Below the pieces are notes generated by a model. It saw nothing but the letters and a program-made list of their open reading frames with translations, searched no databases and was not told where the DNA came from. The translations under genes were made by a program, and so were the position numbers. This document shows positions 1-10,732 of a stretch of 64,000 nt of DNA, one piece after another (the stretch's first letter is position 1; every line of letters starts with the position of its first letter). This DNA is from Oricola sp. (GTDB taxonomy: Bacteria; Pseudomonadota; Alphaproteobacteria; Rhizobiales; Rhizobiaceae). The stretch lies in assembly GCF_022763245.1 (NCBI RefSeq), contig NZ_JALEGV010000043.1:248001-312000 (forward strand), in the 5' to 3' direction.

Positions 1-1065
1 GTGACCGGAGCGCAAAAGGCCGAGCCGGCGCCCTTTCGCCTGACGAGCCTCGCCCATGGCGGCGGCTGCGGCTGCAAATTGTCGCCCGCGGTCCTGCGCG
101 ACCTTCTCGCCGGCCAGCCAGCGATGCAGGCCTTTCCCGATCTTCTGGTCGGCACCGAGACCGGCGACGACGCGGCGGCCTATCGCATCAATGACGACAC
201 CTGCGTGATCGCGACCACCGATTTCTTCATGCCGGTGGTCGACGACCCGACGGATTTCGGCCGCATCGCCGCGACCAACGCGATTTCCGACGTCTATGCC
301 ATGGGCGGCCGGCCGATCATGGCGCTCGCGGTCCTCGGCATGCCGGTGGACAAGATCGCGCCCGAAATGGTGCGCGCCATCCTCGCCGGCGGCGCCTCCG
401 TCTGCGCCGATGCCGGAATTCCGGTCGCCGGCGGCCATTCCATCGACGCGCCGGAGCCGATCTACGGCCTCGCCGTCATCGGCGTCTGCCCGACGGATCG
501 CCTGCGCCGCAATTCCGGCGCGCAGCCCGGCGACGTGCTGATCCTCACCAAAGGCATTGGCGTCGGCATCTATTCCGCCGCCTTCAAGAAGGGCGATCTG
601 GACGAGGCCGGCTATGGCGAGATGATCGCGACGACGACGCTGCTCAACAGCGTCGGCACGACGCTCGCCGAAAACGCGGCCGTCCACGCGATCACCGACG
701 TGACCGGCTTCGGCATTCTCGGCCACGGGCTGGAAATGGCGCGCGGCTCGGCCCTGCATCTGAAGCTTCAGGCCGACGCGGTGCCGCTGCTGTCGCAAGC
801 CGCGGCGCTGGCGCAGGGCGGTTTCATCACCGGCGCGTCGCACCGCAACTGGGCAAGCTATGGCGACGAGGTGACGCTGCCCGAAGGCTTCCCGGACTGG
901 CGGCGGCTGCTGCTGGCCGATCCCCAGACCTCCGGCGGCCTTCTGGTCGCCGTCGCCCCGGACGCGGCCGAAGCCGTGCTCGCCGACATCCGGCAGGCCC
1001 GCTATCCGGCGGCTTCGATCGTCGGCGTCGCCGAGGCCGGCACGCCGGAAATCACAATCGTATAG
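1..1065 (+). CDS. selD: Selenide, water dikinase
   Basis: Makes selenophosphate from selenide and ATP, the selenium donor for selenocysteine and selenouridine synthesis in the cytosol. The motif GGGCGCK (residues 20-26) carries cysteine at the catalytic position (Cys23, equivalent to E. coli Cys17) and the essential lysine at 26, so this SelD is not itself a selenoprotein. The AIRS-type ATP-binding half and the late motif DPQTSGG (from residue 307) follow; 354 aa is a normal family length. The GTG at base 1 is a plausible start, but the frame is open to the window edge, so the true start could lie upstream. It heads a same-strand run with the thioredoxin-reductase-like gene, selA, selB and selC. 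Confidence 0.95.
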   Translation: MTGAQKAEPAPFRLTSLAHGGGCGCKLSPAVLRDLLAGQPAMQAFPDLLVGTETGDDAAAYRINDDTCVIATTDFFMPVVDDPTDFGRIAATNAISDVYAMGGRPIMALAVLGMPVDKIAPEMVRAILAGGASVCADAGIPVAGGHSIDAPEPIYGLAVIGVCPTDRLRRNSGAQPGDVLILTKGIGVGIYSAAFKKGDLDEAGYGEMIATTTLLNSVGTTLAENAAVHAITDVTGFGILGHGLEMARGSALHLKLQADAVPLLSQAAALAQGGFITGASHRNWASYGDEVTLPEGFPDWRRLLLADPQTSGGLLVAVAPDAAEAVLADIRQARYPAASIVGVAEAGTPEITIV

Positions 1066-1084
1066 ACAGGATGAGACACGCATC

Positions 1085-2020
1085 ATGAGCCAGGAATTCG
1101 ACGTGGCGATCATCGGTGGCGGACTGGCCGGCCTGAGCGCCGCCCTGACCGCCGGCCGGCTGGGACACAGCGTGGTGCTGCTCACCGACGGGGTGCCCGG
1201 CGGCGAGCTGCTCAAGATCGAGAAGATCGACGGCGTGCCGGGCTATGCCGAGGGCGTGCCCGGCTACGATCTCTGCCCGATCACCCAGGAACAGGCCGAG
1301 GAACTGGGCGTCGAATTCGTCGACGAGCCGGCGACAGGCATTTCGGCGGAAGGCGAGGGCTGGAAGATCGCCAGCGGCGCCGGCGACATCGTCGCCCGCG
1401 GCCTGATCATGGCGACCGGAACGGCGATGGCCAGGCTGGGCTTGCCGGGCGAGGAGCGTCTGCACGGCAAGGGCGTCAGCGAATGCGCCAGCTGTGACGC
1501 GCCGCTTCTGCGCGGCAAGGTCGCCGTGGTCGCCGGCGGCGGCGATTCCGCCATGCAGGAGGCGCTGGTGCTTGCCGATCATCTGGAAAAGGTGATCATG
1601 GTCATGCGCGGCGACGGTCTGGCCGGTCAGGCGCGCTACCGCGAGGCTGTGGAGGAGAACCCGAAGATCGAACTGCGCTGCAACACGGTGCCGACCGAGA
1701 TCGTCGGCGAGGACGCCGTCACGGCGGTCAAGGTCAAGGACGAGGCGTCCGGCGTCGAGGATGAAATCGCCGCCGACGCGATCTTCACTTTCATCGGCCT
1801 CGTGCCCAACACCGGCCTCGTCGCCGACCTCGTCGCGCTGGACGACACGGGCCGCATCCGCGTCGATGCCGCGATGCGCAGCGACGCCAAGGGCCTCTGC
1901 GCCGTCGGCAATGTGCGCGAGGGCTCGCCGCATCGCGCCGTCGGCGCCATGGGCGACGCGGCAGCGGCCGCCGTCGCGCTCGACCGGTATCTGGCGACCG
2001 GCGCGTGGCGCGACGCGTGA
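1085..2020 (+). CDS. Thioredoxin-reductase-like FAD/NAD(P) oxidoreductase
   Basis: Pyridine nucleotide-disulfide oxidoreductase of the TrxB size class (311 aa). Visible elements are the N-terminal FAD site IIGGGLAG (residues 9-16), a redox motif C134-A-S-C137 placed as in E. coli TrxB, a second dinucleotide fold with AGGGDSAMQEA just after it, and the C-terminal FAD motif region ending near GAMGDAAAAAVAL. It starts 19 bp after selD and ends 18 bp before selA, so it is almost certainly co-transcribed with them. Inference: it may supply reducing power for making selenide from selenite or selenodiglutathione for SelD, rather than being the housekeeping thioredoxin reductase. The true substrate cannot be read from sequence. 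Confidence 0.88.
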   Translation: MSQEFDVAIIGGGLAGLSAALTAGRLGHSVVLLTDGVPGGELLKIEKIDGVPGYAEGVPGYDLCPITQEQAEELGVEFVDEPATGISAEGEGWKIASGAGDIVARGLIMATGTAMARLGLPGEERLHGKGVSECASCDAPLLRGKVAVVAGGGDSAMQEALVLADHLEKVIMVMRGDGLAGQARYREAVEENPKIELRCNTVPTEIVGEDAVTAVKVKDEASGVEDEIAADAIFTFIGLVPNTGLVADLVALDDTGRIRVDAAMRSDAKGLCAVGNVREGSPHRAVGAMGDAAAAAVALDRYLATGAWRDA

Positions 2021-2038
2021 GGACGGCCGCAATGCAGG

Positions 2039-3447
2039 GTGGACATGCACGGAGATAGCGCAGAAGGGCGAAAGACGAGACGGCTGCCCTCCGTCGACAC
2101 GGTTTTGCGCACACCGCTCGGGCAGTCCCTGTCCGGGCGGTTCGGCCATGCCGCGACCGTGTCTGCCATCCGCGACGCGATTGCCGCCGCGCGTCAGGGC
2201 GCGGTCCCGCATGTCTCGCCCGACGAAGCGGCGGCGGACGCGCAGCGCCTGCTGGAAAAGGCAAGCGCCCCCCGGCTGAAGCCGGTCTTCAACCTCACCG
2301 GCACGATCCTGCACACCAATCTGGGCCGCGCGCTTCTGGCCGAGGCGGCCGTCGCCGCGGCGACCGAAGCGATGCGAAACGCCGTTGCGCTGGAATTCGA
2401 CGTGGACAAGGGCCAGCGCGGAGAACGCGACGACCTCGTGCGCGACCTGCTGTGCGAACTGACCGGCGCCGAAGCCGCGACCGTCGTCAACAACAACGCC
2501 GCCGCGGTCCTCCTAACGCTCAACACCCTGGCGCAGGGGCGCGGCGCGATCGTCTCGCGCGGCGAGCTGATTGAGATCGGCGGCGCCTTTCGCATGCCGG
2601 AAATCATGCGCCGCGCCGGCGCGAAACTCGTCGAGGTCGGCACCACCAACCGGACCCACAAGCGCGATTACGCCGCCGCGATCGATGACGAGACGGGCCT
2701 GCTCCTGAAGGTCCACACCTCCAATTATCGCATCGAGGGGTTCACTGCGGCCGTGCCGGCGCGAGACCTGGCCGAACTGGCGCGCGAGAACAATGTTCCG
2801 CTCGTCGACGATCTCGGATCCGGCACGCTGATCGATCTGACCCGCTTCGGTCTCCCGCACGAGCCGACGGTCGCCGAGGCGGTCGCGGCCGGTGCCGACC
2901 TCGTCACCTTCTCCGGCGACAAGCTGCTCGGCGGCCCCCAGGCCGGCTTCATCGTCGGCCGCAGGGCTCTGATCGAGCGCATCAACGCCAATCCGATGAA
3001 GCGCGCTTTGCGCGTCGACAAGATCCGCCTCGCCGCCATCGAGGCGACCCTGCGCCTTTACCGCGATCCCGACCGTTTGACCGAGACCGTGCCGACCTAC
3101 CGGCAGCTGGCGCGCCATGTCGGCGAGATCGAAGCGTCGGCGCGCTACATCGCGCCGCAGGTTGCCGACGCGCTCGGGCCTGACGTGACGGTGGATGTTG
3201 TCGCCTGCTCCAGCCAGGTCGGGTCGGGGGCAATGCCGGTGGAAACCCTGCCGAGCGCCGCCCTGGCGCTGACGCCGAAAGCGGGCGGCGGCGGCGCGCT
3301 CGATCGTCTCGCCGCGACGCTGCGGGCGCTGCCGCGGCCGGTCATCGGGCGCATCGCCAATGGCGCGCTGCTCCTGGATCTGCGTTGCCTGGACGCGGAA
3401 GACGATTTCCTAGCCAATCTTGCCGGCCTCGACCGTGACGGTGCCGC

Positions 3448-3451
<4 letters not shown>
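2039..3451 (+). CDS. selA: L-seryl-tRNA(Sec) selenium transferase
   Basis: PLP enzyme that converts seryl-tRNA(Sec) to selenocysteyl-tRNA(Sec) using selenophosphate. The SelA-specific stretches VFNLTGTILHTNLGRAL, EIGGAF and VGTTNRTH are present. The PLP lysine is in SGDKLLGGPQAG at residue 295, the E. coli numbering. 470 aa is close to E. coli SelA (463). The start is uncertain: GTG at 2039 is used here, but an ATG lies six bases later at 2045 and neither has a well-placed ribosome site. The stop overlaps selB by four bases (ATGA), implying translational coupling. Product and family are certain; only the exact N-terminus is not. Confidence 0.96.
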
Positions 3452-5493
<2,042 letters not shown>

Positions 5494-5597
5494 GTGGGTT
5501 CGACACCCACTCCCTTCCGCCATCGCTTCGATGGGTCTGCAAATCGGGACGGTTCCCGGTATCGCGCGCGGCCGCGCGAGGAGGAGTGAAGGAACAG

Positions 5598-6482
5598 ATG
5601 CCCTTACTGATCGACATCAAGGCTTTTCTTTCCAGCGCCCGGCTCGGGGGCTTTTCCAGCGCCGCCCGCGAAATCGGCACGACGCCCTCGGTCGTCTCCA
5701 AGCGGGTCGGTCGCCTGGAAGATGAGATCGGGACGCGGCTGTTCAAGCGCACGACCCGGGCCCTGACCCTGACGCCGGACGGCGAGAAGCTGCAGCCGCG
5801 CCTGCAGCAACTGGTCGCCGAACTGGAGGACACGCTCTACAACCGCGAGCGCAAGGGCATGCGCGGCACGTTGCGCGTGCGCGCCACCACGACCATCGGG
5901 GCGGCCTATGTGGGCGAGTCGGTGAACCGCTTCCAGGCCAGGCACCCCGACATGACGATCGAGCTCCTGTTGATCGACCGCCCGGTCAATCCGCTGGAGG
6001 AGGGCTTCGACATCTCGCTCGGCGCGTTGCCGCAATCCTTCGGCGGCGTGGTCGAGATTCCCATCTGCCCCTATCCGCGCCTGCTCGTCGCCGCGCCCGC
6101 CTATCTGAAGAAGCGTTATCATCCGCAGACGCCGGCCGACATTGTCGGCCATGACTGCCTGGCCTTCGTGCCGGTCGGCCACACCTGGACCTTCAGCGGC
6201 CCGAGCGGCCCGATCTCGCTGGATATCCATGCGCGCTACACGGTCAATGACAGCCGCATCCTCGTCGATGCGGCCACCAAGGGGCTGGGGCTCGCCATCG
6301 TGCCGGAATTCCTCGCCCGCCAGCCGCTCAAGGATGGCCGCCTCGTGACGCTGATGCCGGATTTCCCGGTGATCCCGATCTGGTTCAAGGCGATGATCCC
6401 GCGCCACAAGGCCTCGCGGCCGGAGCTGGCGGCGTTCATCGAGCACATCCGCAGCGATTTCGACCCGCCGCCCTGGGCCTGA
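5598..6482 (+). CDS. LysR-family transcriptional regulator
   Basis: 294-aa LysR-type regulator. The N-terminal winged helix-turn-helix (about residues 1-60) includes GGFSSAAREIG and LFKRTTRALTLTPDGE. A periplasmic-binding-protein-like effector domain spans about 90-290. The ATG at 5598 is chosen because a GAGGAG/AAGGA Shine-Dalgarno tract lies just upstream (5581-5593); longer in-frame readings run back through selB and selC and are shadows. It begins 75 bp after selC. No divergent target gene adjoins it, so its regulon cannot be inferred. The domain resembles the large group of LysR proteins named after DsdC/TrpI/CrgA, but nothing specific fixes the ligand. Confidence 0.9.
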   Translation: MPLLIDIKAFLSSARLGGFSSAAREIGTTPSVVSKRVGRLEDEIGTRLFKRTTRALTLTPDGEKLQPRLQQLVAELEDTLYNRERKGMRGTLRVRATTTIGAAYVGESVNRFQARHPDMTIELLLIDRPVNPLEEGFDISLGALPQSFGGVVEIPICPYPRLLVAAPAYLKKRYHPQTPADIVGHDCLAFVPVGHTWTFSGPSGPISLDIHARYTVNDSRILVDAATKGLGLAIVPEFLARQPLKDGRLVTLMPDFPVIPIWFKAMIPRHKASRPELAAFIEHIRSDFDPPPWA

Positions 6483-6621
6483 GCGCAAGCGTTGCCGCCA
6501 ATTCGGCGATCTCATGCCCGGACCCTGCTGACATCCGCCGGCCGGAGTGTTACCCGAACGGAAGCGTCGCCTTTCCGTTTGGGGAGAAGGGCGTCGGATC
6601 ACGAGCAAGGGGTGACCTGTC

Positions 6622-7698
6622 ATGTCCGCGAAACCGCCCCTGAAGAAGAGACTGCGCAAGACCGGCGACGTTCTGTCCGAACGGATTTCCGAGCGGCTCT
6701 ATCACCGCAAGCACAGAAAAGAGGCCCTGCGCTATCTCCGGTCCATCGAGCAGGACACCGGACCGCTTTCGCAGGAAATCGTTCGACGCTGCGACGACTA
6801 CGCGCGCGACGTGTTCGGATCGAAACTCTACGCGCCGTGGCTCTATGTCTATTCGGCGGTCGCGGGGGAGTTCAGGGAAGGCTGGATGCCCGACAACTAT
6901 TACGGTCGCCACGTGGTGCGCCGGGGCAAGGGCGCCTATGGCGCGATCGCCAACCAGAAGGCTGTCGCGCCCTATCTGTTCGGCGACGTGGACCTGCCGG
7001 ACCTTGCCTATTGCGTGAACGGCCGCTTCTACGACCGGAACAACCATGTCCTCGACGCGGCCGGCCTTCAGGCATGCCTGTTTTCAGATCGCGACAGGGT
7101 GGTCTTCAAGGAAGACGATTCCGCGCGGGGCAAGGGCATTCATTTCTTCGGCCCGGAGGATCTCCGCGCGCCTGATGCCGACAGGCTCGGAAACGGCGTC
7201 TTCCAGAAGCTGATCCGCCAACATGCCTTCTTCGAGGACTTCACCGCCAGTTCGGTCGCGACCCTGCGGCTGACCTCCGTCGTCGATCCACGTGGCGTGG
7301 CGTCCGTCCGGGCCGCATATCTGCGCTTCGGCCGCACCGGCGACACCCATGTCAAGTTCGGCACAAGTGTCAGCATTCCGGTTGATGTCGCGACAGGCGA
7401 ACTCGGCGCGTTCGGGTACCTCCCGAATTGGCGGCGAACCGACCGCCATCCGGATTCCGGCGTCGAGTTCGCGAACAGGATGATCCCGGGATATTCGCAA
7501 TGCGTCGAAATCGCCACCCGGCTGCAGGCGCGATTCCCCTATGCCTATTGCATCGGCTGGGACTTCACGATCGATCAGGCGGGCGAGCCGCAGATTCTGG
7601 AATGGAACGGCGGCCATAACGGGGTCAAGTTCACCGAGGCGACGCAGGGCCCCGGCTTCGGTGACCTGCAATGGGAGAACATTCCCCGCTTGTGGTGA
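6622..7698 (+). CDS. Sugar-transfer-associated ATP-grasp protein
   Basis: 358-aa ATP-grasp enzyme resembling the family named sugar-transfer associated ATP-grasp (PF14397), often found in polysaccharide loci. Visible signatures are the nucleotide-binding lysine in VVFKEDDSARGKGI (Lys163) and the metal-binding end motif ILEWNGG (Glu327, Asn329). The N-terminus is basic and has no signal peptide. ATG 6622 follows a GGGGTGACC stretch that is a modest ribosome site. The 139-bp gap to the LysR gene contains only a weak ACGGAA/TTCCGT hairpin near 6558-6578. The acceptor and donor of the ligation are unknown; a role in decorating a cell-surface glycan is an inference from the family. Confidence 0.75.
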   Translation: MSAKPPLKKRLRKTGDVLSERISERLYHRKHRKEALRYLRSIEQDTGPLSQEIVRRCDDYARDVFGSKLYAPWLYVYSAVAGEFREGWMPDNYYGRHVVRRGKGAYGAIANQKAVAPYLFGDVDLPDLAYCVNGRFYDRNNHVLDAAGLQACLFSDRDRVVFKEDDSARGKGIHFFGPEDLRAPDADRLGNGVFQKLIRQHAFFEDFTASSVATLRLTSVVDPRGVASVRAAYLRFGRTGDTHVKFGTSVSIPVDVATGELGAFGYLPNWRRTDRHPDSGVEFANRMIPGYSQCVEIATRLQARFPYAYCIGWDFTIDQAGEPQILEWNGGHNGVKFTEATQGPGFGDLQWENIPRLW

Positions 7699-7830
7699 GG
7701 CCTCGGACCACCGGGCCCTATGCTCGGACCGGTCGTGATCGCCGCAATCGTGACGTGAAATGCGCTTTGCCGGGTTGAAAAACGGCGGGGAACTCTGTCT
7801 TTTCCTCAAACCGACGTGAGGAGACGTTTC

Positions 7831-8886
7831 ATGAAGACCATCAAGGGGCCGGCCCTGTTTCTGGCGCAGTTCGCCGGCGACGAGGCGCCGTTCAATTCCT
7901 GGCCGGCGATCACCGCCTGGGCGGCCGATTGCGGCTACAAGGGCGTGCAGGTTCCGAGCTGGGACGATCGGCTGTTCGACCTGGAAAAGGCCGCCGCCTC
8001 GAAGGACTATTGCGACGAGTTCAAGGGCGTGGCCGCCGAGAACGGCATCGTCGTGACCGAACTCTCGACCCATCTGCAGGGTCAGCTCGTCGCGGTGCAT
8101 CCGGCCTATGACGAGGCCTTTGATGGGTTCGCGGCCGAAAAGGTGCGCGGCAATCCGGCCGCGAGGCAGGCCTGGGCGGTCGATCAGGTCATGCTCGCGC
8201 TTCAGGCCTCCCGCAATCTCGGCCTCGACCGCATGGCGAGCTTCTCGGGCGCGCTCGCCTGGCCCTATGTCTATCCCTGGCCGCAGCGCCCCGCCGGACT
8301 GATCGAGACGGCCTTCGACGAACTGGCGAAGCGCTGGCGCCCGATCCTCGATCGCGCCGGCGAATGCGGCGTCGATGTCTGCTACGAGATTCATCCGGGC
8401 GAGGACCTGCATGACGGCGTCACCTTCGAGATGTTTCTCGACCGGCTCGACGGTCACGAACGCTGCAACATGCTCTACGACCCGTCGCACTACGTGCTGC
8501 AGTGCCTCGACTATCTCGACCACCTCGACATCTATCGCGACCGCATCCGGATGTTTCACGTCAAGGACGCCGAGTTCAATCCGACCGGCCGGCAGGGCGT
8601 CTATGGCGGGTATCAGGGCTGGGTCGACAGGGCCGGGCGCTTCCGTTCGCTTGGCGACGGGCAGGTGGATTTCGGCGCGATCTTCTCCAAGCTCTCCGCG
8701 TTCGATTTCGACGGCTGGGCGGTCGTCGAATGGGAATGCTGCCTGAAGCACCCCGAAGACGGCGCACGCGAAGGCGCGATGTTCGTCTCCGATCACATCA
8801 TCCGCGTGACGGACAAGGCGTTCGACGACTTCGCCGATTCCGGCACGGACGACGCCGCCAATCGCCGTATGCTCGGCATATCCTGA
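7831..8886 (+). CDS. Sugar phosphate isomerase/epimerase family (TIM barrel)
   Basis: 351-aa xylose-isomerase-like TIM-barrel protein (AP endonuclease 2 superfamily). The metal-binding residues typical of the fold are visible as YEIHPGEDLHDG, NMLYDPSHY, MFHVKDAEF and a late VVEWE glutamate. ATG 7831 is preferred over the GTG at 7816 because a GAGGAGA ribosome site (about 7817-7823) sits seven bases ahead of it. The partner dehydrogenase gene begins 21 bp downstream, so the two form an operon. Such pairs act on inositols, keto-sugars or glycosides; the substrate here cannot be named. Confidence 0.85.
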   Translation: MKTIKGPALFLAQFAGDEAPFNSWPAITAWAADCGYKGVQVPSWDDRLFDLEKAAASKDYCDEFKGVAAENGIVVTELSTHLQGQLVAVHPAYDEAFDGFAAEKVRGNPAARQAWAVDQVMLALQASRNLGLDRMASFSGALAWPYVYPWPQRPAGLIETAFDELAKRWRPILDRAGECGVDVCYEIHPGEDLHDGVTFEMFLDRLDGHERCNMLYDPSHYVLQCLDYLDHLDIYRDRIRMFHVKDAEFNPTGRQGVYGGYQGWVDRAGRFRSLGDGQVDFGAIFSKLSAFDFDGWAVVEWECCLKHPEDGAREGAMFVSDHIIRVTDKAFDDFADSGTDDAANRRMLGIS

Positions 8887-8907
8887 TCGCGACGAGGGAG
8901 GAACATC

Positions 8908-10068
8908 ATGGGAAAGCGAATTCGCCTCGGCATGGTCGGCGGTGGCCGCGACGCCTTCATCGGCGGGGTGCACCGCATCGCCGCGCGCATCGATGACCGC
9001 TACGAACTGGTCGCGGGTGCCTTCTCCTCCACGCCGGAGAAATCGAAGGCGTCGGCCGCCGATCTCGGCGTCGCGCCGAACCGCGCCTATGGCGACTACA
9101 AGGAGATGGCCAAGCGTGAAGCGCGTCTGAAGGACGGCATTGAGGCCGTCGCCATCGTGACGCCCAACCACATGCATTTCCCCGTGGCGCGCGAGTTCCT
9201 GAAGCGCGGCATTCATGTCATCTGCGACAAGCCGCTGACGGCGACGCTGGCTGACGCGCACAGGCTCGCCAAGGCGGCAAGAAGCGCCGACGCCCTGTTC
9301 GTGCTGACGCACAATTACACCGGCTATCCGATGGTGCGCCAGGCGCGCGACATGGTCGCCAGGGAAGAACTCGGTGCGATCCGGCTCGTCCAGGTGGAAT
9401 ATGCGCAGGACTGGTTGTCGGAGCGCATCGAGGAAACGGGCCAGAAACAGGCCGGCTGGCGCACCGATCCCGCGCGGTCCGGCCTTGGCGGATCGACCGG
9501 CGACATCGGCACCCACGCCTTCAACCTCGCAAGCTTCGTCTCGGGTCTTGAGCTGGAATCGCTCTGCGCCGATCTCGACAGTTTCGTCGAGGGACGCCAG
9601 CTGGACGACAACGGCCATGTGCTGATGCGCTTTGCCGGCGGCGCCAAGGGCATGCTGTGGTGCAGCCAGGTCGCGCCCGGCAACGAGAATGCGCTGAAGC
9701 TGCGCATCTATGGCGAAAAGGGCGGGCTGGAATGGGCTCAGGAAGAGCCGAACCGCCTCTGGCACACATCGTTGGGCGAGCCGAAGCGGCTCCTGACGCG
9801 CGGCGGCGCCGGCGCGACGGACGCGGCAGCCCGGGTCAGCCGCATTCCGGGCGGCCATCCCGAAGGCTATTTGGAAGGCTTCGCGAATGTCTACACTGAG
9901 GCGGCCGAAGCGATCGCCGCGCGGCGTGACGGTCGGCCGGTGCCGGAGGAGGTCATGTTTCCGGGCATTGAAGATGGGGTCGCGGGCGTCGCCTTTGTCG
10001 CGGCCTGCGTGGAGTCCTCCAAACGCGGCGGGCGCTGGGTGAACATCGCTTCCTATTTGAAGACGTGA
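8908..10068 (+). CDS. Gfo/Idh/MocA family NAD(P) oxidoreductase
   Basis: 386-aa sugar dehydrogenase. The N-terminal Rossmann fold begins LGMVGGGRDAFIGG (residues 7-20). The family lysine lies in the CDKPLTATLADAH motif. The C-terminal alpha/beta domain holds the GDIGTHAFNLASF catalytic stretch, with Asp and His placed as in inositol 2-dehydrogenase relatives. A strong ribosome site, GAGGGAGGAAC, precedes ATG 8908. It follows the isomerase/epimerase by 21 bp and is presumably the redox step of the same sugar or polyol pathway. No transporter for the substrate adjoins, so the pathway stays open. Confidence 0.88.
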   Translation: MGKRIRLGMVGGGRDAFIGGVHRIAARIDDRYELVAGAFSSTPEKSKASAADLGVAPNRAYGDYKEMAKREARLKDGIEAVAIVTPNHMHFPVAREFLKRGIHVICDKPLTATLADAHRLAKAARSADALFVLTHNYTGYPMVRQARDMVAREELGAIRLVQVEYAQDWLSERIEETGQKQAGWRTDPARSGLGGSTGDIGTHAFNLASFVSGLELESLCADLDSFVEGRQLDDNGHVLMRFAGGAKGMLWCSQVAPGNENALKLRIYGEKGGLEWAQEEPNRLWHTSLGEPKRLLTRGGAGATDAAARVSRIPGGHPEGYLEGFANVYTEAAEAIAARRDGRPVPEEVMFPGIEDGVAGVAFVAACVESSKRGGRWVNIASYLKT

Positions 10069-10093
10069 GCATCCGTCCCGAGATCGGAAGCGT

Positions 10094-10111
10094 CCTATCC
10101 TTTCGTATAGG
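10094..10111. promoter_or_regulatory. CTAT-N8-ATAG inverted repeat, site 1
   Basis: CCTAT-N8-ATAGG inverted repeat (inner CTAT at 10095-10098, ATAG at 10107-10110), 83 bp upstream of the ATG at 10194. The same 16-bp architecture recurs at 14814-14829 and 22472-22487, all at promoters of the signalling and exopolysaccharide genes. A further CTATCC half-site follows at about 10115. It is a candidate operator for the LuxR-type regulator encoded at 22496-23110; that assignment is inference. Confidence 0.5.
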
Positions 10112-10193
10112 CGACTATCCTTGATCGTGCGCGTCGCTGGAGTCGAAAGAGGTTACTGAAGGGCAGCCAATCACTCTGCAGAGGTATGCGATC

Positions 10194-10709
10194 ATGCTGA
10201 GACAGCATCTTGCCCTCGCCAGCGCGTTCCTGCTGGCGCTCATACTGGGTCTTGGCGGCGCGACCGCCGACGACCTGCCTGCCCCCGAGAGCGACATCGT
10301 GCTCACAGTCACCGGCGCGATCGTCGTGACCAACAAGGACGGCGCGGCGGTGTTCGACATGGACATGCTCAAGGCCCTGCCTGCGACCACCTTCGAGACC
10401 TCGACGATCTGGACGGACGGCGTCAACGAATACACCGGCGTGGCGCTGGATGATTTCCTGGCAGCGGTTGGCGCCAAAGGTGATAATGTCAACGCGATCG
10501 CTTTGAACGACTATGCCGTCGACATCCCGGCAAGCGATGCGGTGAAGGGCGGCCCGATCATCGCCTATGAAATGGATGGCGAAGTCATGTCGGTGCGCGA
10601 CAAGGGCCCGCTCTGGCTCATCTATCCCTTCGACAGTTCCACCGACTATCGTAAGGAGACGATCTATGCGCGGGCGATCTGGCAGCTTGACCGGTTGAAG
10701 ATCGAATAA
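10194..10709 (+). CDS. Secreted sulfite-oxidase-fold (molybdopterin-like) protein
   Basis: 171-aa exported protein with a signal peptide (residues 1 to about 26, cleaved near GATADD). The rest looks like a small oxidoreductase molybdopterin-binding (sulfite oxidase type) domain: YTGVALDDFLAAVG, then IALNDYAVDIP and GPLWLIYPFD. There is no cysteine anywhere in the protein, so the usual molybdenum-ligating cysteine is absent; it is unlikely to be a classical molybdoenzyme and may act as a binding or sensing protein. It is followed 23 bp later by the membrane hybrid kinase, suggesting it is the periplasmic partner of that sensor. The link to the kinase is inference from spacing. Confidence 0.75.
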   Translation: MLRQHLALASAFLLALILGLGGATADDLPAPESDIVLTVTGAIVVTNKDGAAVFDMDMLKALPATTFETSTIWTDGVNEYTGVALDDFLAAVGAKGDNVNAIALNDYAVDIPASDAVKGGPIIAYEMDGEVMSVRDKGPLWLIYPFDSSTDYRKETIYARAIWQLDRLKIE

Positions 10710-10732
10710 GGACAGGCGCGGCAGGAGGTCCA

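Noticed and set aside
7084-9858. Very long minus-strand open frame (924 codons) opposite three genes
   Set aside because: Overlaps three convincing plus-strand genes with ribosome sites; no domain, signal or motif seen; GC-rich frame artefact.
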